Assembly (NCBI GenBank): GCA_020634795.1
Contig: JACKAZ010000013.1
Span: 5,580 to 69,579 of the forward strand
Direction of reading: 5' to 3'
DNA from: Ardenticatenales bacterium
Lineage (GTDB): Bacteria; Chloroflexota; Anaerolineae; Ardenticatenales; Ardenticatenaceae
DNA: 64,000 nucleotides
The translations under genes and the position numbers were made by a program. Shown here in pieces: positions 54,379 through 63,820 of the stretch. Position 1 is the first letter of the stretch; every line of letters begins with the position of its first letter. The notes below the pieces were generated by a model. It was not told where the DNA came from, did not search any database, and saw only the letters and a list, made by a program, of their open reading frames with translations.

Positions 54379-55119
54379 ATGCGCCGTGAAATCACAACGT
54401 GGTACAGCGACCGACTGTACATGGATATGCCGTTGGTGGCCTATGGCCATGCGGGCACGCCGATCCTGATGTTGCCCACCGCCGCCGCCGACTTTCTGGA
54501 ATACGAACGTTTTCAGATGGTGGATGCGATTCGCCACCACATCGACGCGGGCCGCGTGCGCCTCTATTCGATCAATAGCGTCAATCGCCAGAGCTTGCTC
54601 AACAACAGCGCACCACCCGACATCAAGATCGAGTATATCGCCCGCTATGACAGCTACATCGTCAACGAAGTGCTGCCGCTGATCCGCAATGATGTTGGCC
54701 AGCACGGCGTACTGCCCCTAGTCTTCGGCATCAGCATGGGAGGCTATCTGGCGGCCAACACCTTCTTCAAACATCCCGATCTCTTCGGGGGCACCATCCT
54801 GATGAGCGGCACCTATGACATCCGCCGCTACTTGGATGGCTTCTACAACAACCAAGTCTACTTCAACAATCCGAAAGACTTTCTGAGTAACCTGTCGGAC
54901 GATTACCACCTGCCGATCCTGCAGGGCGGGTCGCGCAAGATCGTGATCTATACCGGACAGGGCGATTACGAAGATCCAGCGCGCTCCCGTGAGTTGTCGC
55001 ATATCTTGGGCAGCAAGGGGATCCCCCACTGGCTCGATGTCTGGGGCCATGATGTCAACCACGATTGGCCGTGGTGGCGAAAGGCGCTCGATCACTACTG
55101 CTGGCAACTCTTTGGATAA
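54379..55119 (+). CDS. Alpha/beta-hydrolase (esterase-like), cluster gene 1
   Basis: 246 aa, esterase D/PHB-depolymerase-like fold. Nucleophile Ser in VFGISMGGYLAA (G-x-S-x-G), later acids near YTGQGDYEDP and a C-terminal His in VWGHDVNHDWPWW. No signal peptide, so cytosolic. AAGGAG lies upstream at a slightly long distance. The PLP gene follows 6 bases after, and three amide-bond ligases after that. In such clusters hydrolases may release or trim an ester or peptide intermediate; substrate unknown. Confidence 0.85.
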   Translation: MRREITTWYSDRLYMDMPLVAYGHAGTPILMLPTAAADFLEYERFQMVDAIRHHIDAGRVRLYSINSVNRQSLLNNSAPPDIKIEYIARYDSYIVNEVLPLIRNDVGQHGVLPLVFGISMGGYLAANTFFKHPDLFGGTILMSGTYDIRRYLDGFYNNQVYFNNPKDFLSNLSDDYHLPILQGGSRKIVIYTGQGDYEDPARSRELSHILGSKGIPHWLDVWGHDVNHDWPWWRKALDHYCWQLFG

Positions 55120-55125
55120 GGACGT

Positions 55126-55980
55126 ATGAGCGCCTTTTCGTGGTCGTTCATGCCGATCGCAGGCGGCTATCGCACCGATCGACCGCTCCACCAAGCTGCA
55201 AGCATCGCGCAGAGCCACTTCCTGCCGGAAGGGGCCTACACCACGATGCGCACCGTGGGCGGCACTGGGATCCTGCGCTGGCGGCAACATCTGGATCGCT
55301 TGGAGGAGACGACGGCTCTGCTGGGCGCTCCCCAACGGTTGGAGCGGGACGCGCTGCAACAGATGCTCTGTGAGCTGTTGCAAGAGCTGCCATGGGCCGG
55401 CAGCTCCGAAAGCCGCGTACGGCTGACCGTGACCACCGATGGCGCGGGGCGACTCTGGCTCTCGGTAGAGGCGCTCACCACGCCTTCCGAGGCGGAGTAC
55501 CGCGACGGCGTGGCCGTGCTGACACGGCCCCTGCAGCGCGACAACGCACGTGCGAAGAACAGTGCCTTCATCGCGCAATCCGAAGCGCTGCGGGCCTTGC
55601 GGGAAGGGCCGATCCACGAGGTCTTGATGGTCGGCGCGGCGGGGACGATCTTGGAAGGGATCGACAGCAACTTCTTTGCGGTGGTGGCGGGTCGACTTTA
55701 TACCGCCGACGAGGGGGTGTTGGCCGGCGTCACCCGCGAGATGGTGCTGCAAGAGGCCCACGTCGACGCTGTGCCTGTCGTTCTGGCGGCGCTGCCCCTC
55801 GCGGCGCTGCCGACGATCAGCGAAGCCTTTATCAGCAGCACCAGCCGTGCGATTCTGCCGGTGACCGAGATCGATGGCCGTGCCGTGGGTAACGGACGAC
55901 CCGGGCCGATCACGTTGCGACTGATGGCACGGCTCCAACAGCGCCTATACGCGGAAACGACCGAGATGTGCCCGATGTGA
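55126..55980 (+). CDS. Class IV PLP enzyme (aminotransferase/ADC-lyase-like), cluster gene 2
   Basis: 284 aa, fold type IV. PLP Lys144 in ARAKNSAFIAQ and the conserved Glu177 in ILEGIDSNFFAV, 33 residues apart as in branched-chain/D-amino-acid aminotransferases and aminodeoxychorismate lyase. LPEGAYTTMRTV and RWRQHLDRLEETTALLG are also typical. It starts at ATG 55126 after AAGGACGT, 6 bases past the hydrolase stop. Adjacent to ligases it could supply an unusual or D-amino acid. Confidence 0.88.
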   Translation: MSAFSWSFMPIAGGYRTDRPLHQAASIAQSHFLPEGAYTTMRTVGGTGILRWRQHLDRLEETTALLGAPQRLERDALQQMLCELLQELPWAGSSESRVRLTVTTDGAGRLWLSVEALTTPSEAEYRDGVAVLTRPLQRDNARAKNSAFIAQSEALRALREGPIHEVLMVGAAGTILEGIDSNFFAVVAGRLYTADEGVLAGVTREMVLQEAHVDAVPVVLAALPLAALPTISEAFISSTSRAILPVTEIDGRAVGNGRPGPITLRLMARLQQRLYAETTEMCPM

Positions 55981-56115
55981 GGCCAAGCCACCCCGCGTTA
56001 ACACAGGGGTCGAGCTTGGGGCATACCGTGCCCTGCCGCGTATCCGCAGCGCGGAGAGCGACGGACTTACAACGCAAAACAATGAGATTCGACGTAGGGA
56101 GCAAGGGAGAAACGA

Positions 56116-57048
56116 ATGAGCGAGACGAAACGAATCGGCGTGATGGTGGGACGGGAATGGTCGTGGCCGCCCGCCTTTATCGAAGAGGTCAACAGCCGGG
56201 ACGAAGGGGTCGTTGCCGAGTATGTCAAGATCGGCGGCACCCCGATGAATGGTGACGTGCCGTACCATGTCATCGTGGATCGCATCTCCCACGAGATCCC
56301 CTATTACCGAGCCTACCTGAAACTGGCCGTCTTGCAGGGTTGTTACGTCATCAACAACCCCTTCATGTGGCATGCCGACGACAAATTCTTCGAGGCCAGC
56401 CTCGCCACCAAGCTGGGCATCGCCAGTCCGCGCACCATTCTGCTCCCCAACCACTCCTATATCGAGGGCGTCGTCGACGAGTCGCTGCGTAATCTGGAGT
56501 TCCCGCTCAATTGGCAGGCGATCGCCGACTACGTGGGAATGCCCGCCATCCTGAAAGATGCACACGGTGGCGGCTGGAAGGAAGTCTATAAGGTCGACAA
56601 CATCGATGATTTGATCTACCGATACAACCAGAGCGGCACCTTGCAGATGATTCTGCAAGAATTTATCGAGTGGGAACATTACGTGCGCTGCCTCTGCATC
56701 GACCAAACGCACATCCTGCCGATGAAGTATGACCCCAAAGAGCGCCGCTACCACGTCGAGCACGACCACCTCTCGCCGGAGATGGGCGAGCGCATCGTGC
56801 GCGAAAGCCGCGCGCTCTGTCAGGCGCTGGGCTATGACATGAACACGGTCGAATGGGCGATCCGCGACGGGGTGCCCTATGCCATCGACTTTATGAATCC
56901 TGCGCCGGATATGGATATCTACTCGCTGACCCCCTTCTATTTCGACTGGGCCGTTAACGCCATGGCGGATATGTGCATCAAGAAGGCCAAAGCGGGGCAG
57001 ACGCAGGCCGAGGATTTCCGCTGGGCACGCTATCTGGACGACAAGTAA
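56116..57048 (+). CDS. ATP-grasp ligase, RimK-like, cluster gene 3
   Basis: 310 aa. The ATP-grasp fold is shown by MPAILKDAHGGGWKEVYKVD (Gly-rich lid with Lys), LQEFIEWEHYVRCLCID and a metal-site region VPYAIDFMNPAPDMDIY. It forms amide bonds by acyl-phosphate activation. ATG 56116 with AAGGGAGA before it. 135 bases after the PLP gene on the same strand. Not close to RimK, GshB or Ddl by motif; its acceptor is unknown. Confidence 0.82.
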   Translation: MSETKRIGVMVGREWSWPPAFIEEVNSRDEGVVAEYVKIGGTPMNGDVPYHVIVDRISHEIPYYRAYLKLAVLQGCYVINNPFMWHADDKFFEASLATKLGIASPRTILLPNHSYIEGVVDESLRNLEFPLNWQAIADYVGMPAILKDAHGGGWKEVYKVDNIDDLIYRYNQSGTLQMILQEFIEWEHYVRCLCIDQTHILPMKYDPKERRYHVEHDHLSPEMGERIVRESRALCQALGYDMNTVEWAIRDGVPYAIDFMNPAPDMDIYSLTPFYFDWAVNAMADMCIKKAKAGQTQAEDFRWARYLDDK

Positions 57049-57223
57049 GCGGAAAGTTGGTATGCCTTGTCTCGGGGCGTTTATAACGATCGCCATGGGC
57101 CGAATGGACGATGGCGAATAGGCGCTAAAAGGTGCCCATTCGCCATTCGCCATGCTTCTCATCACAGACGGCAAAGACAATCAAACCCCCCGTAGTTCCA
57201 TCGACATGATAAAGGAACCGCCC

Positions 57224-58585
57224 ATGATCGTCCATGAAGCGATAGAGCGCTATCACGATTTGCTTGATGACCAGCGTGCGGTCGACAACTTCGCGTTGTT
57301 GGATGAGAAGATGCAGAATCGTCACTTGGCCTTTGGGGGCCGCCCGCTCTGCACGGTGCTGCGCCCCCATTTTCTGACGCCCGCGGAATACGCCGCGATG
57401 AAGCGGGCCTGCGAGACGATTTTGGCCGCCTGTGCCCGACTGTTCGAGGCGATGGTGGAACGGCCCGAGCTGCGCGAAGAGGTGGGGCTGACCGCGCTGG
57501 AGGAGCAAGCCTTCGCGATCGACCCGGGCTACCGCACCCCCTCCCCTACCGGACGACTGGACTCCTTCCTCACCCACGAACCGTCAGGGCCGCCCACGAT
57601 CCACTTCGTGGAATACAACGCCGAAACGCCCGCGGGCGCAGGATACGAAGATGTCCTGGGGGGCGCGTTTTTCGAACTGCCGCTGATGCACGAATTTCAA
57701 AAGCAGTACCAAGTCACCATGATTCCGGTTCGTCAGCGGGTGCTTCAGACCCTGTTGGCCATGCACCGCGAAGCGGGGGGCCGCACGCCCCCCACGATCG
57801 GCATCGTCGATTGGGCCGATGTGCCTACCACCAACGAGTTCGAGATCTTTGACGAGTACTTTGCCGAGCAGGGTTACGACGCTTTCATCACCGCGCCGGA
57901 GCGGATGGCGTACGACGGGAAGGTGCTGCGTGGCGACGGAAAGCGGATCGACATCATTTACAAACGGGTGCTTGGCAGCGAACTGTTGCAGCGCTACGGC
58001 CTCGACCATCCGATTATCCACGCCCTGCGCGACGGCAATGTGACGATGGTCAACCCCTTCCGCTGCAAAGTGTTGCACAAGAAAATGAGCTTTGCCCTGT
58101 TGAGCGATGAACGGCACACCGCTCTCTACAGCGCCGAGCAACAGGCGGCCATCGCTGCGCACGTCCCTTGGACGCGCAAGGTGGAGCCACGCAAAACGCG
58201 GCTTGAGGGCAAAGAGATCGACCTTTTGCAGTACGCGGTCGACCACCGCGAAGAATTCGTGCTAAAGCCCAACGACGAATACGGTGGCGAAGGCGTGGTG
58301 ATCGGTTGGGAGAGTAGCGCGGAAGAATGGGACGCGGCGTTGCAGAAGGGTCTGCGTGAACCCACCGTGCTGCAGCGCAAAGTGAAAATCGCGCGCGAAG
58401 ATTACCCATCCGTCGTGAATGGAAAGCTGGATATTTCGGAGCGGTTGGTCGACCTAGACCCCTACCTCTTCGACGGCGTAGAGATGGAAGGGATGCTGAC
58501 GCGGCTGGCCGCGACGACCTTGCTCAACGTAACGGCGGGGGGCGGCTCGGTCACCCCCTCCTTCCTGATCGAAGCGCGGAACTAG
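57224..58585 (+). CDS. Circularly permuted ATP-grasp ligase, cluster gene 4
   Basis: 453 aa, related to the glutathionylspermidine-synthase-like permuted ATP-grasp family. HFVEYNAETPAGAGYEDVLG, MVNPFRCKVLHKKMSFALLS, EFVLKPNDEYGGEGVVIGWE and LLNVTAGGGSVTPSFLIE follow the permuted order. ATG 57224 behind AAAGGAACC is chosen; an in-frame ATG at 57152 adds non-conserved residues. A hairpin (about 57104-57143) sits in the 175-base gap before it. Substrate unknown. Confidence 0.82.
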   Translation: MIVHEAIERYHDLLDDQRAVDNFALLDEKMQNRHLAFGGRPLCTVLRPHFLTPAEYAAMKRACETILAACARLFEAMVERPELREEVGLTALEEQAFAIDPGYRTPSPTGRLDSFLTHEPSGPPTIHFVEYNAETPAGAGYEDVLGGAFFELPLMHEFQKQYQVTMIPVRQRVLQTLLAMHREAGGRTPPTIGIVDWADVPTTNEFEIFDEYFAEQGYDAFITAPERMAYDGKVLRGDGKRIDIIYKRVLGSELLQRYGLDHPIIHALRDGNVTMVNPFRCKVLHKKMSFALLSDERHTALYSAEQQAAIAAHVPWTRKVEPRKTRLEGKEIDLLQYAVDHREEFVLKPNDEYGGEGVVIGWESSAEEWDAALQKGLREPTVLQRKVKIAREDYPSVVNGKLDISERLVDLDPYLFDGVEMEGMLTRLAATTLLNVTAGGGSVTPSFLIEARN

Positions 58586-58711
58586 GCAACGCTGCTGACA
58601 GGCCACCGCCTGCCGCGCCCAATGACGCGCGTGACCGTACGTCGTCGGCTCTGACCGTGACCCGCTGGACCTCACCTCACCCAGTCGTTGTTTTATGTCA
58701 AGGAGGACCGT

Positions 58712-59848
58712 ATGCTGAAGGCGCCATCGCTCACCATCGGGATCGAAGAGGAATACCAGATCATTGACCCCGAAACTCGCCAACTGAAAAGCTATATCAC
58801 CCAATTCTTGGATGGCGAGCATACGATCTTGCGCGAACGGGAGCTCAAACCAGAGTTGATTCAGAGCATGGTGGAGCTGGGAACGCAGGTCTGCAACAAC
58901 GTGCAAGAGGCCCGTGACGAGTTGGTGAAAATGCGCTGCCTGATCAATGACTTGGCACGCAGCAAAGGGTTAGCCATCGTCGCCAGCGGGACCCATCCGC
59001 TTTCGCATTGGCAAGACCAAGAAATCACTCCGTTCGAGCGGTACATGGGCGTCCTTGAAGATATGCAGGATTTGGCGCGACAGCTTCTGATCTTTGGGAT
59101 GCACGTTCACATCGGCATCGAGGATCCCGAGTTTGCGATCGATGTGATGAACGTCTCACGCTACATGCTCCCTCACTTGCTGGCGCTCAGCACCTCCTCA
59201 CCCTTCTGGGAGGGCCGTAACACCGGCCTCAAAAGCTATCGCAGTGTGATCTTCCGACGTTTCCCACGGACGGGCATTCCCTTCACCTTCAACAGCTCGG
59301 CGGCCTTCGACGAATATGTTCAGATCCTGGTCGATACCGGCTCGATCCCCGACGGCTCGAAGATCTGGTGGGATGCGCGGCCCCACCATCTCTACCCCAC
59401 CATCGAGTTTCGCGGCTGTGATCTTTGCACACGGGTCGACGACGCCATCGCCATCGCCGCGATCCTTCAGTCGCTGGTGCTAAAATTGTGGAAGATGCGG
59501 ATGAGCAATACCACCTTCCGCCAATATCCCCCCGGCTTAATCGATGAGAACAAGTGGCGTGCCGTACGCTACGGGATCGACGGGAAGCTGATCGACTTCG
59601 GCCGCAGAACCGAGCTTCCCGCTCGCCAGCTCATCACCGAACTGGTAGAATTCGTGGCGGAAGAGGCGGAAGAACTGGGTTGCCTGACCGAGGTGGAACA
59701 TGTCTTCAACATCCTCGACCACGGCACGAGCGCGGATCGGCAAATCGCCGTTTTTGAAGAAACGGGTAGCGTCGAGGCCGTCGTGGATATGCTGATCGAA
59801 GATACGCTTATGGGCTGTTACCGCGACGACGGCTCACCCAATGCGTAG
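58712..59848 (+). CDS. GCS2-type carboxylate-amine ligase, cluster gene 5
   Basis: 378 aa, YbdK/GCS2 family, glutamine-synthetase-like fold. IGIEEEYQIIDPETRQL opens the active site, GMHVHIGIEDPEFAID and RPHHLYPTIEFRGCD carry metal and substrate residues. These enzymes couple glutamate or another carboxylate to an amine with ATP. AAGGAGGACC is ideally placed before ATG 58712. The 9-mer TTATGTCAA lies directly before the ribosome site and again right after the stop. Confidence 0.88.
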   Translation: MLKAPSLTIGIEEEYQIIDPETRQLKSYITQFLDGEHTILRERELKPELIQSMVELGTQVCNNVQEARDELVKMRCLINDLARSKGLAIVASGTHPLSHWQDQEITPFERYMGVLEDMQDLARQLLIFGMHVHIGIEDPEFAIDVMNVSRYMLPHLLALSTSSPFWEGRNTGLKSYRSVIFRRFPRTGIPFTFNSSAAFDEYVQILVDTGSIPDGSKIWWDARPHHLYPTIEFRGCDLCTRVDDAIAIAAILQSLVLKLWKMRMSNTTFRQYPPGLIDENKWRAVRYGIDGKLIDFGRRTELPARQLITELVEFVAEEAEELGCLTEVEHVFNILDHGTSADRQIAVFEETGSVEAVVDMLIEDTLMGCYRDDGSPNA

Positions 59849-60086
59849 ATTATGTCAACCTGCGGCGTGGATAAGGGGATGAGCCACCCTCGCCCCCATC
59901 TACAGGGCGGGTTGCTGATGGAGCGTGTGAAAAATAAGCTTGGCTCGCCGCACCGTTCGGATCGGCGAAGAGGCAGACCGATGCTTAAAGAGAGCTCAAA
60001 GAATCTAACCGGCTAATCATAGGGAAATTGTTTACTATCCCTATCCCACTTCAAATTCACTACCCGTCTAACCTAGGAATAAGAGC

Positions 60087-60368
60087 ATGAGCGAGTTCTG
60101 GCGCGAGCGACGTGATGCAAAGTTAGCAAAGATCCTTGACCCCGATGAGGCCGCATGGTTGGTCGCGGAAGAGATCATCCCTGAAAAGGAACTGGTCATC
60201 TTCTCGGTGGTACATCGCTGGCCGTTCAGCGGCTGGGCAACCCGGCAGTTTAGCTATGATACGGTCAGCAACGTCTTCCATTTTCGTGGCTCTACCCTCC
60301 TTGCCGACGGTGATCTGGTCAAGATGAAAGCAGAGCAGCGCATCTATGCCCACCACACCGTCGAATAA
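60087..60368 (+). CDS. Small protein of unknown function
   Basis: 93 aa, no family recognised. Charged helix (FWRERRDAKLAKILDPDE) followed by alternating strands (ELVIFSVVHRWPFSGWATRQ, HFRGSTLLADGDLVKMK), perhaps a small beta-barrel. Terminator right after. The region before it (59849-60086) holds only a TTATGTCAA motif and no gene. Confidence 0.6.
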   Translation: MSEFWRERRDAKLAKILDPDEAAWLVAEEIIPEKELVIFSVVHRWPFSGWATRQFSYDTVSNVFHFRGSTLLADGDLVKMKAEQRIYAHHTVE

Positions 60369-60388
60369 AAGGTCTCACATCCAATAAA

Positions 60389-60424
60389 GAAGGGCGGTCT
60401 GTTCGCAGACCGCCCTTTTATTTC
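60389..60424. terminator. Bidirectional terminator
   Basis: GGGCGGTCTG-TTCG-CAGACCGCCC stem with TTTT on the plus side and AAAGAAG on the other, between the convergent 93-aa and antirepressor genes. Confidence 0.9.
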
Positions 60425-60463
60425 GTCGTGCACCTTCCCGTCACCACCCCGCCACGTTGACCG

Positions 60464-61330
60464 TTATTCCGCCATTGCTTCCTCGGCAGCCTCTGTCGTG
60501 CCCCCCCCACCCTCCGTCAGGGAGCGATACCAACTGGTCAACCATTCCATCGCCTCTTCAAAGGCATGGACTGGCAGATTCCGGTAGGAAGTGATTCCGA
60601 ACCGACGATACAGTTCACCATAAATCGCACCAAACTCATTGCGCCCACTCCGTTTTCCCAAGCTGATGGCCACCAGCTTGACCGCCTGTGAGAGCTCTGC
60701 GGCCTGTTGCTCGGAGATTTTGCCTGCGGGGGGACGTTTTAATCGCAATTCCAACGTCCCCAGCTCTTCGCGCACAGCGGCCAGCTCCTCCTGCGTGCGC
60801 GTCCCCAAATCCCACATGGCGCTTTCCAGTGTGCCGACCCGATCCTCGATGGCCCGCTGTTGACGTGCCAGATGATAGATGGCGAGGCCCATCTGCGCAA
60901 TGGCTTCGAGTTCGTCTACGTGCTGCGATATGGGGCTAATCTCTGCATCCGGCTGAGGACGAAAGGCATCGGCAATGACATCGTGGACCTCTTCTTGGAA
61001 ACGGATCAACTTCTCCCGCACTTCCTCGCGTACGCGGCTGGCACTGATGCCGAAGAGCCAACCCGGCACAAATTTCAGCAGCAGACAGTTGGCCGCTTGT
61101 CTCCCACCACGCCCCGCATCCCGCGCCACGTCCAGTTGCATCTCATATTTGCTGAGTACGGGATCGCGGCGGATGCGGTCAATCTGCCCTTGATAACCAA
61201 CCCCGAGAATCTCACACATATGACGGATCGGGACGAAAATACGTCCATCCTCCAACTGCACGGCGAGGATTTGATCGTCGTTGAAAATAATCTGTTGCTG
61301 GCGAATGGGCATCATGATATCTTCGGTCAT
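60464..61330 (-). CDS. P22-type antirepressor-like protein
   Basis: 288 aa. The N-terminal P22_AR_N domain (ILAVQLEDGRIFVPIRHMCE, QIDRIRRDPVLSKYE, CLLLKFVPGWLFGI) and the C-terminal P22_AR_C-like region (YGELYRRFGITSYRNLPVHA) are joined by a coiled coil (about 135-200). In phage P22, Ant binds the c2 repressor; chromosomal relatives in Chloroflexota and cyanobacteria are of unknown role. ATG 61330 follows AGGAACAAACA. Divergent from parA across a 391-base region. Confidence 0.85.
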   Translation of the reverse strand: MTEDIMMPIRQQQIIFNDDQILAVQLEDGRIFVPIRHMCEILGVGYQGQIDRIRRDPVLSKYEMQLDVARDAGRGGRQAANCLLLKFVPGWLFGISASRVREEVREKLIRFQEEVHDVIADAFRPQPDAEISPISQHVDELEAIAQMGLAIYHLARQQRAIEDRVGTLESAMWDLGTRTQEELAAVREELGTLELRLKRPPAGKISEQQAAELSQAVKLVAISLGKRSGRNEFGAIYGELYRRFGITSYRNLPVHAFEEAMEWLTSWYRSLTEGGGGTTEAAEEAMAE

Positions 61331-61721
61331 TGTTTGTTCCTGCTTACCGATTGGTTTGAACCTTTTGAAGGGGCAACCTAGCGAGGGTATCTCTTAGCGT
61401 TGGCATTCTCTCTGCGCCACGTCGGTGCCAAAAGGGGCGAAGCGTGGCAACATCAGTTGTGTCATGTGAAACATGACCACGAGGACGCACTTTATGTCAA
61501 TACGTGACAGCCTTCCTCCAGAAGGAACTTTGCGAGGGCACGGGAGCGAGATCCCCGGACAGGCCGACACTGCGCAGCCGTAGAGCGCTACTAATTTGAC
61601 ATAAAAGTCGACCGCGCGGACGTTTACTGGCTTCGCCCCCCCAGCGACTTGCCCAGATTTTCAAAGATCGCTACGATGATGCCATGTCCGAATCGCCCGT
61701 CAGGAAAGGCACCGCTACATT
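61331..61721. promoter_or_regulatory. Divergent regulatory region with parS-like palindrome
   Basis: No gene. A 17-bp palindrome GTCATGTGAAACATGAC lies at 61461-61477; its TGTGAAACA half resembles the half-site of chromosomal parS. The 9-mer TTATGTCAA occurs at 61492-61500 and inverted at 61596-61604. TACGTGACAGCC follows the first. A ParB/ParA operator or centromere is plausible from the neighbours; no clear -35/-10 pair for parA was fixed. Confidence 0.5.
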
Positions 61722-62531
61722 ATGCGTATAGTCGTCGCGAATCGCAAAGGCGGCTGTGGCAAAACCATGCTCAGCCTCAACATTGCGGGGACGTTGGCCG
61801 CTCATGGGAAACGGATCCTGCTGTTCGACCTCGATCCCCAAGCCTCGCTCAGCGAAATCCTCCACCGCTATGCCGACCAAGTGAGTCAACCCCTCTCTAA
61901 CACGCTCCTGGCAGGCGACTTGGCCGCCTCGATTACTCCAACCCATATCCCCGCGATCGACTTTGTGCCTGCCGACGAACATCTCAGCGAGATCAATCGC
62001 GGCGTCGATCCCCATTCCCGTCGTACGATTCGGGGCCGCGAGCGATTGCTTGCCAATCTGCTGGCCCGTTCCGAAACGACGCTATCGCAGTACGACATGC
62101 TGATCTTTGATACGCCGCCCGATACGCGCGGTGATCTGACCTCCACGGCACTCGTCGTCGCCGATCTGGTCGTGGTGCCGATCGACCCCCACGCCGGTGC
62201 GCGGGGCGCTGCGGTCGATATCTTGACCCTCGTCGAAGAGCTACAGCCCTTTTCAGATCGCACCCTGCACTTGGCCCTCATCCTGAACCGCATCAAGATG
62301 CAGACCGGGAGTTATGATCTGCAGGCTGCGGATGCCGCTCGCGATGCCTTCGGCGACAGTGCCTGTAAGACGATCGTACCCTCATGGTTGGCCTTCCCCA
62401 AAGCGGCAGAGGATGGCATGCCCGTCGCCTTCGTGCGCGGAAGCGATTTCAATCGCGCCGCCTCAGTAATTTACACCCTGCTGCAAGAGGTGGACAGGCG
62501 GCTGGACGGACAATTGGAGCTACCAAAATGA
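61722..62531 (+). CDS. parA: ParA-family ATPase
   Basis: 269 aa. Deviant Walker A KGGCGKTMLSLN at residue 9, Walker A' FDLDPQASLS, Walker B MLIFDTPPDTRGDL. No N-terminal HTH, so type Ib or Soj-like. Its stop overlaps the parB-like start by four bases (ATGA). Drives segregation of ParB-bound DNA. It may belong to a plasmid or integrated element rather than to the chromosome, see neighbours. Confidence 0.92.
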   Translation: MRIVVANRKGGCGKTMLSLNIAGTLAAHGKRILLFDLDPQASLSEILHRYADQVSQPLSNTLLAGDLAASITPTHIPAIDFVPADEHLSEINRGVDPHSRRTIRGRERLLANLLARSETTLSQYDMLIFDTPPDTRGDLTSTALVVADLVVVPIDPHAGARGAAVDILTLVEELQPFSDRTLHLALILNRIKMQTGSYDLQAADAARDAFGDSACKTIVPSWLAFPKAAEDGMPVAFVRGSDFNRAASVIYTLLQEVDRRLDGQLELPK

Positions 62532-63820
62532 GCCAAGATCGTGCTGATCGGATACGAGCGAACTTCTTGCGACAGGGGGGGCGGTCCCGCCCCGCCGCAG
62601 ATGTGGAGGAAAGCGTAAGCCTCAGCCTGGGCAAACGGGCCGATGAACGGGTCATCTCGCTCGACATAAACGAACTGTTACCCGACCGCTATCAGGGGCG
62701 CTTGCGCTGGCCAATTGAGGCAAGCCAGATGGCGAAGCTCTATGATGGCAGTTGGAGCGCCCAGCAATTGCTCGACGCTATCGCCGCCGAGCGCGGCGAG
62801 AACGACGCGGTGCAAGCCGCATGGCAACAGAGCATCGACCTGGCCAATTCCATCTTGGCGGAGGGACAGGTCGCGCCAATCACCGTCGCGCCACAGCGCG
62901 GCTTGCCCTCAGGCTATCGCTTCGTCATCGAAACGGGGGAGGGGCGCTACTGGGCCTACCACCTGATTCACTGGCTGTCCGAACACGCCCCGACCCAGCT
63001 TCTGCTACCGCAAGCGGAGTGGCGCGAAGATCCTCAGTACATCCGTGCCATTGCCATCACCGAGCCGTCTCGCCTGCGCCAAGTGGCAGAGAACGAACAG
63101 CGCCAATCCTACGCCTCCGCCATTGATCGCGCCCTTGCTTATGCCAGCATGTTGGCGGAAGAGGGGGGTCATCTGGTGGAAGGGAGCGCCCCGGGCATCG
63201 AGGCGGGGCGGCTCGTGCTGCCCGAGGCTTACTGGCGCGCCGCCCGACAGGGCTTGCGGGGCAAACGTCAATTGTTGGACCAACTGCCTGCCAGTCGTCG
63301 CCAAATCCAGCGCCATCTGAAACTGCTCACCGCGCTTGACCCCACCGTGCTGGCGAGTGCCAAACAGCACAACCTGAGCGAAGCCCAACTTCGTCCGCTT
63401 GTTTCCAAACCCGCCAGCGACCAGCGTGCCCTCATTGGTACCATCGTTGCTGAATCCCTTTCCAGCCGCGAAGCACATGAGCTAAGCGAACAGTTGGCCG
63501 ACGATGAAATCTACGATATCGAAGGGGCGCTGGGGGCACTACGTGCCACTGAGGAGAGCGCCCGCAACGACAGCGGGGATGCGATACCGCTAACGTTGCC
63601 CGAAGAGGTGGCCAAGTTGCTGCGTGCCCTGGCCCGCGTGGCGGGCCGCTACGAATCTCTGCGACAACGGGCCAGCGAGCGTGAATTGGCCACGTTGATC
63701 GAAGCCGAGCTTGATCATTACGATGAACATACCCGGGGCGCACAGCGTCTGAAAACGCCCCGCTATCGTATCGGGAAGTTGCTCGCGCTCTTCGATCAGC
63801 TCGAAGAGAGTGGAAAGTAG
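62528..63820 (+). CDS. ParB-like partition protein
   Basis: 430 aa. VISLDINELLPDRYQGRLRW opens a ParB/Srx-like region with an insert; AIAITEPSRLRQVAENEQRQ and YASAIDRALAYASMLAEEGG match the ParB E-N-x-x-R-x-x linker type, then a HTH-like part (LPASRRQIQRHLKLLTALDP). The C-terminal 150 residues are helical. Divergent from canonical chromosomal ParB, so parB is not used as symbol. Positions 63821-64000 hold no gene; TTGACATAA lies at 63873. Confidence 0.8.
   Translation: MSQDRADRIRANFLRQGGRSRPAADVEESVSLSLGKRADERVISLDINELLPDRYQGRLRWPIEASQMAKLYDGSWSAQQLLDAIAAERGENDAVQAAWQQSIDLANSILAEGQVAPITVAPQRGLPSGYRFVIETGEGRYWAYHLIHWLSEHAPTQLLLPQAEWREDPQYIRAIAITEPSRLRQVAENEQRQSYASAIDRALAYASMLAEEGGHLVEGSAPGIEAGRLVLPEAYWRAARQGLRGKRQLLDQLPASRRQIQRHLKLLTALDPTVLASAKQHNLSEAQLRPLVSKPASDQRALIGTIVAESLSSREAHELSEQLADDEIYDIEGALGALRATEESARNDSGDAIPLTLPEEVAKLLRALARVAGRYESLRQRASERELATLIEAELDHYDEHTRGAQRLKTPRYRIGKLLALFDQLEESGK

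Noticed and set aside
61461..61477. Canonical chromosomal parS
   Set aside because: Only one half resembles the 16-bp consensus; kept as a candidate operator, not called parS.
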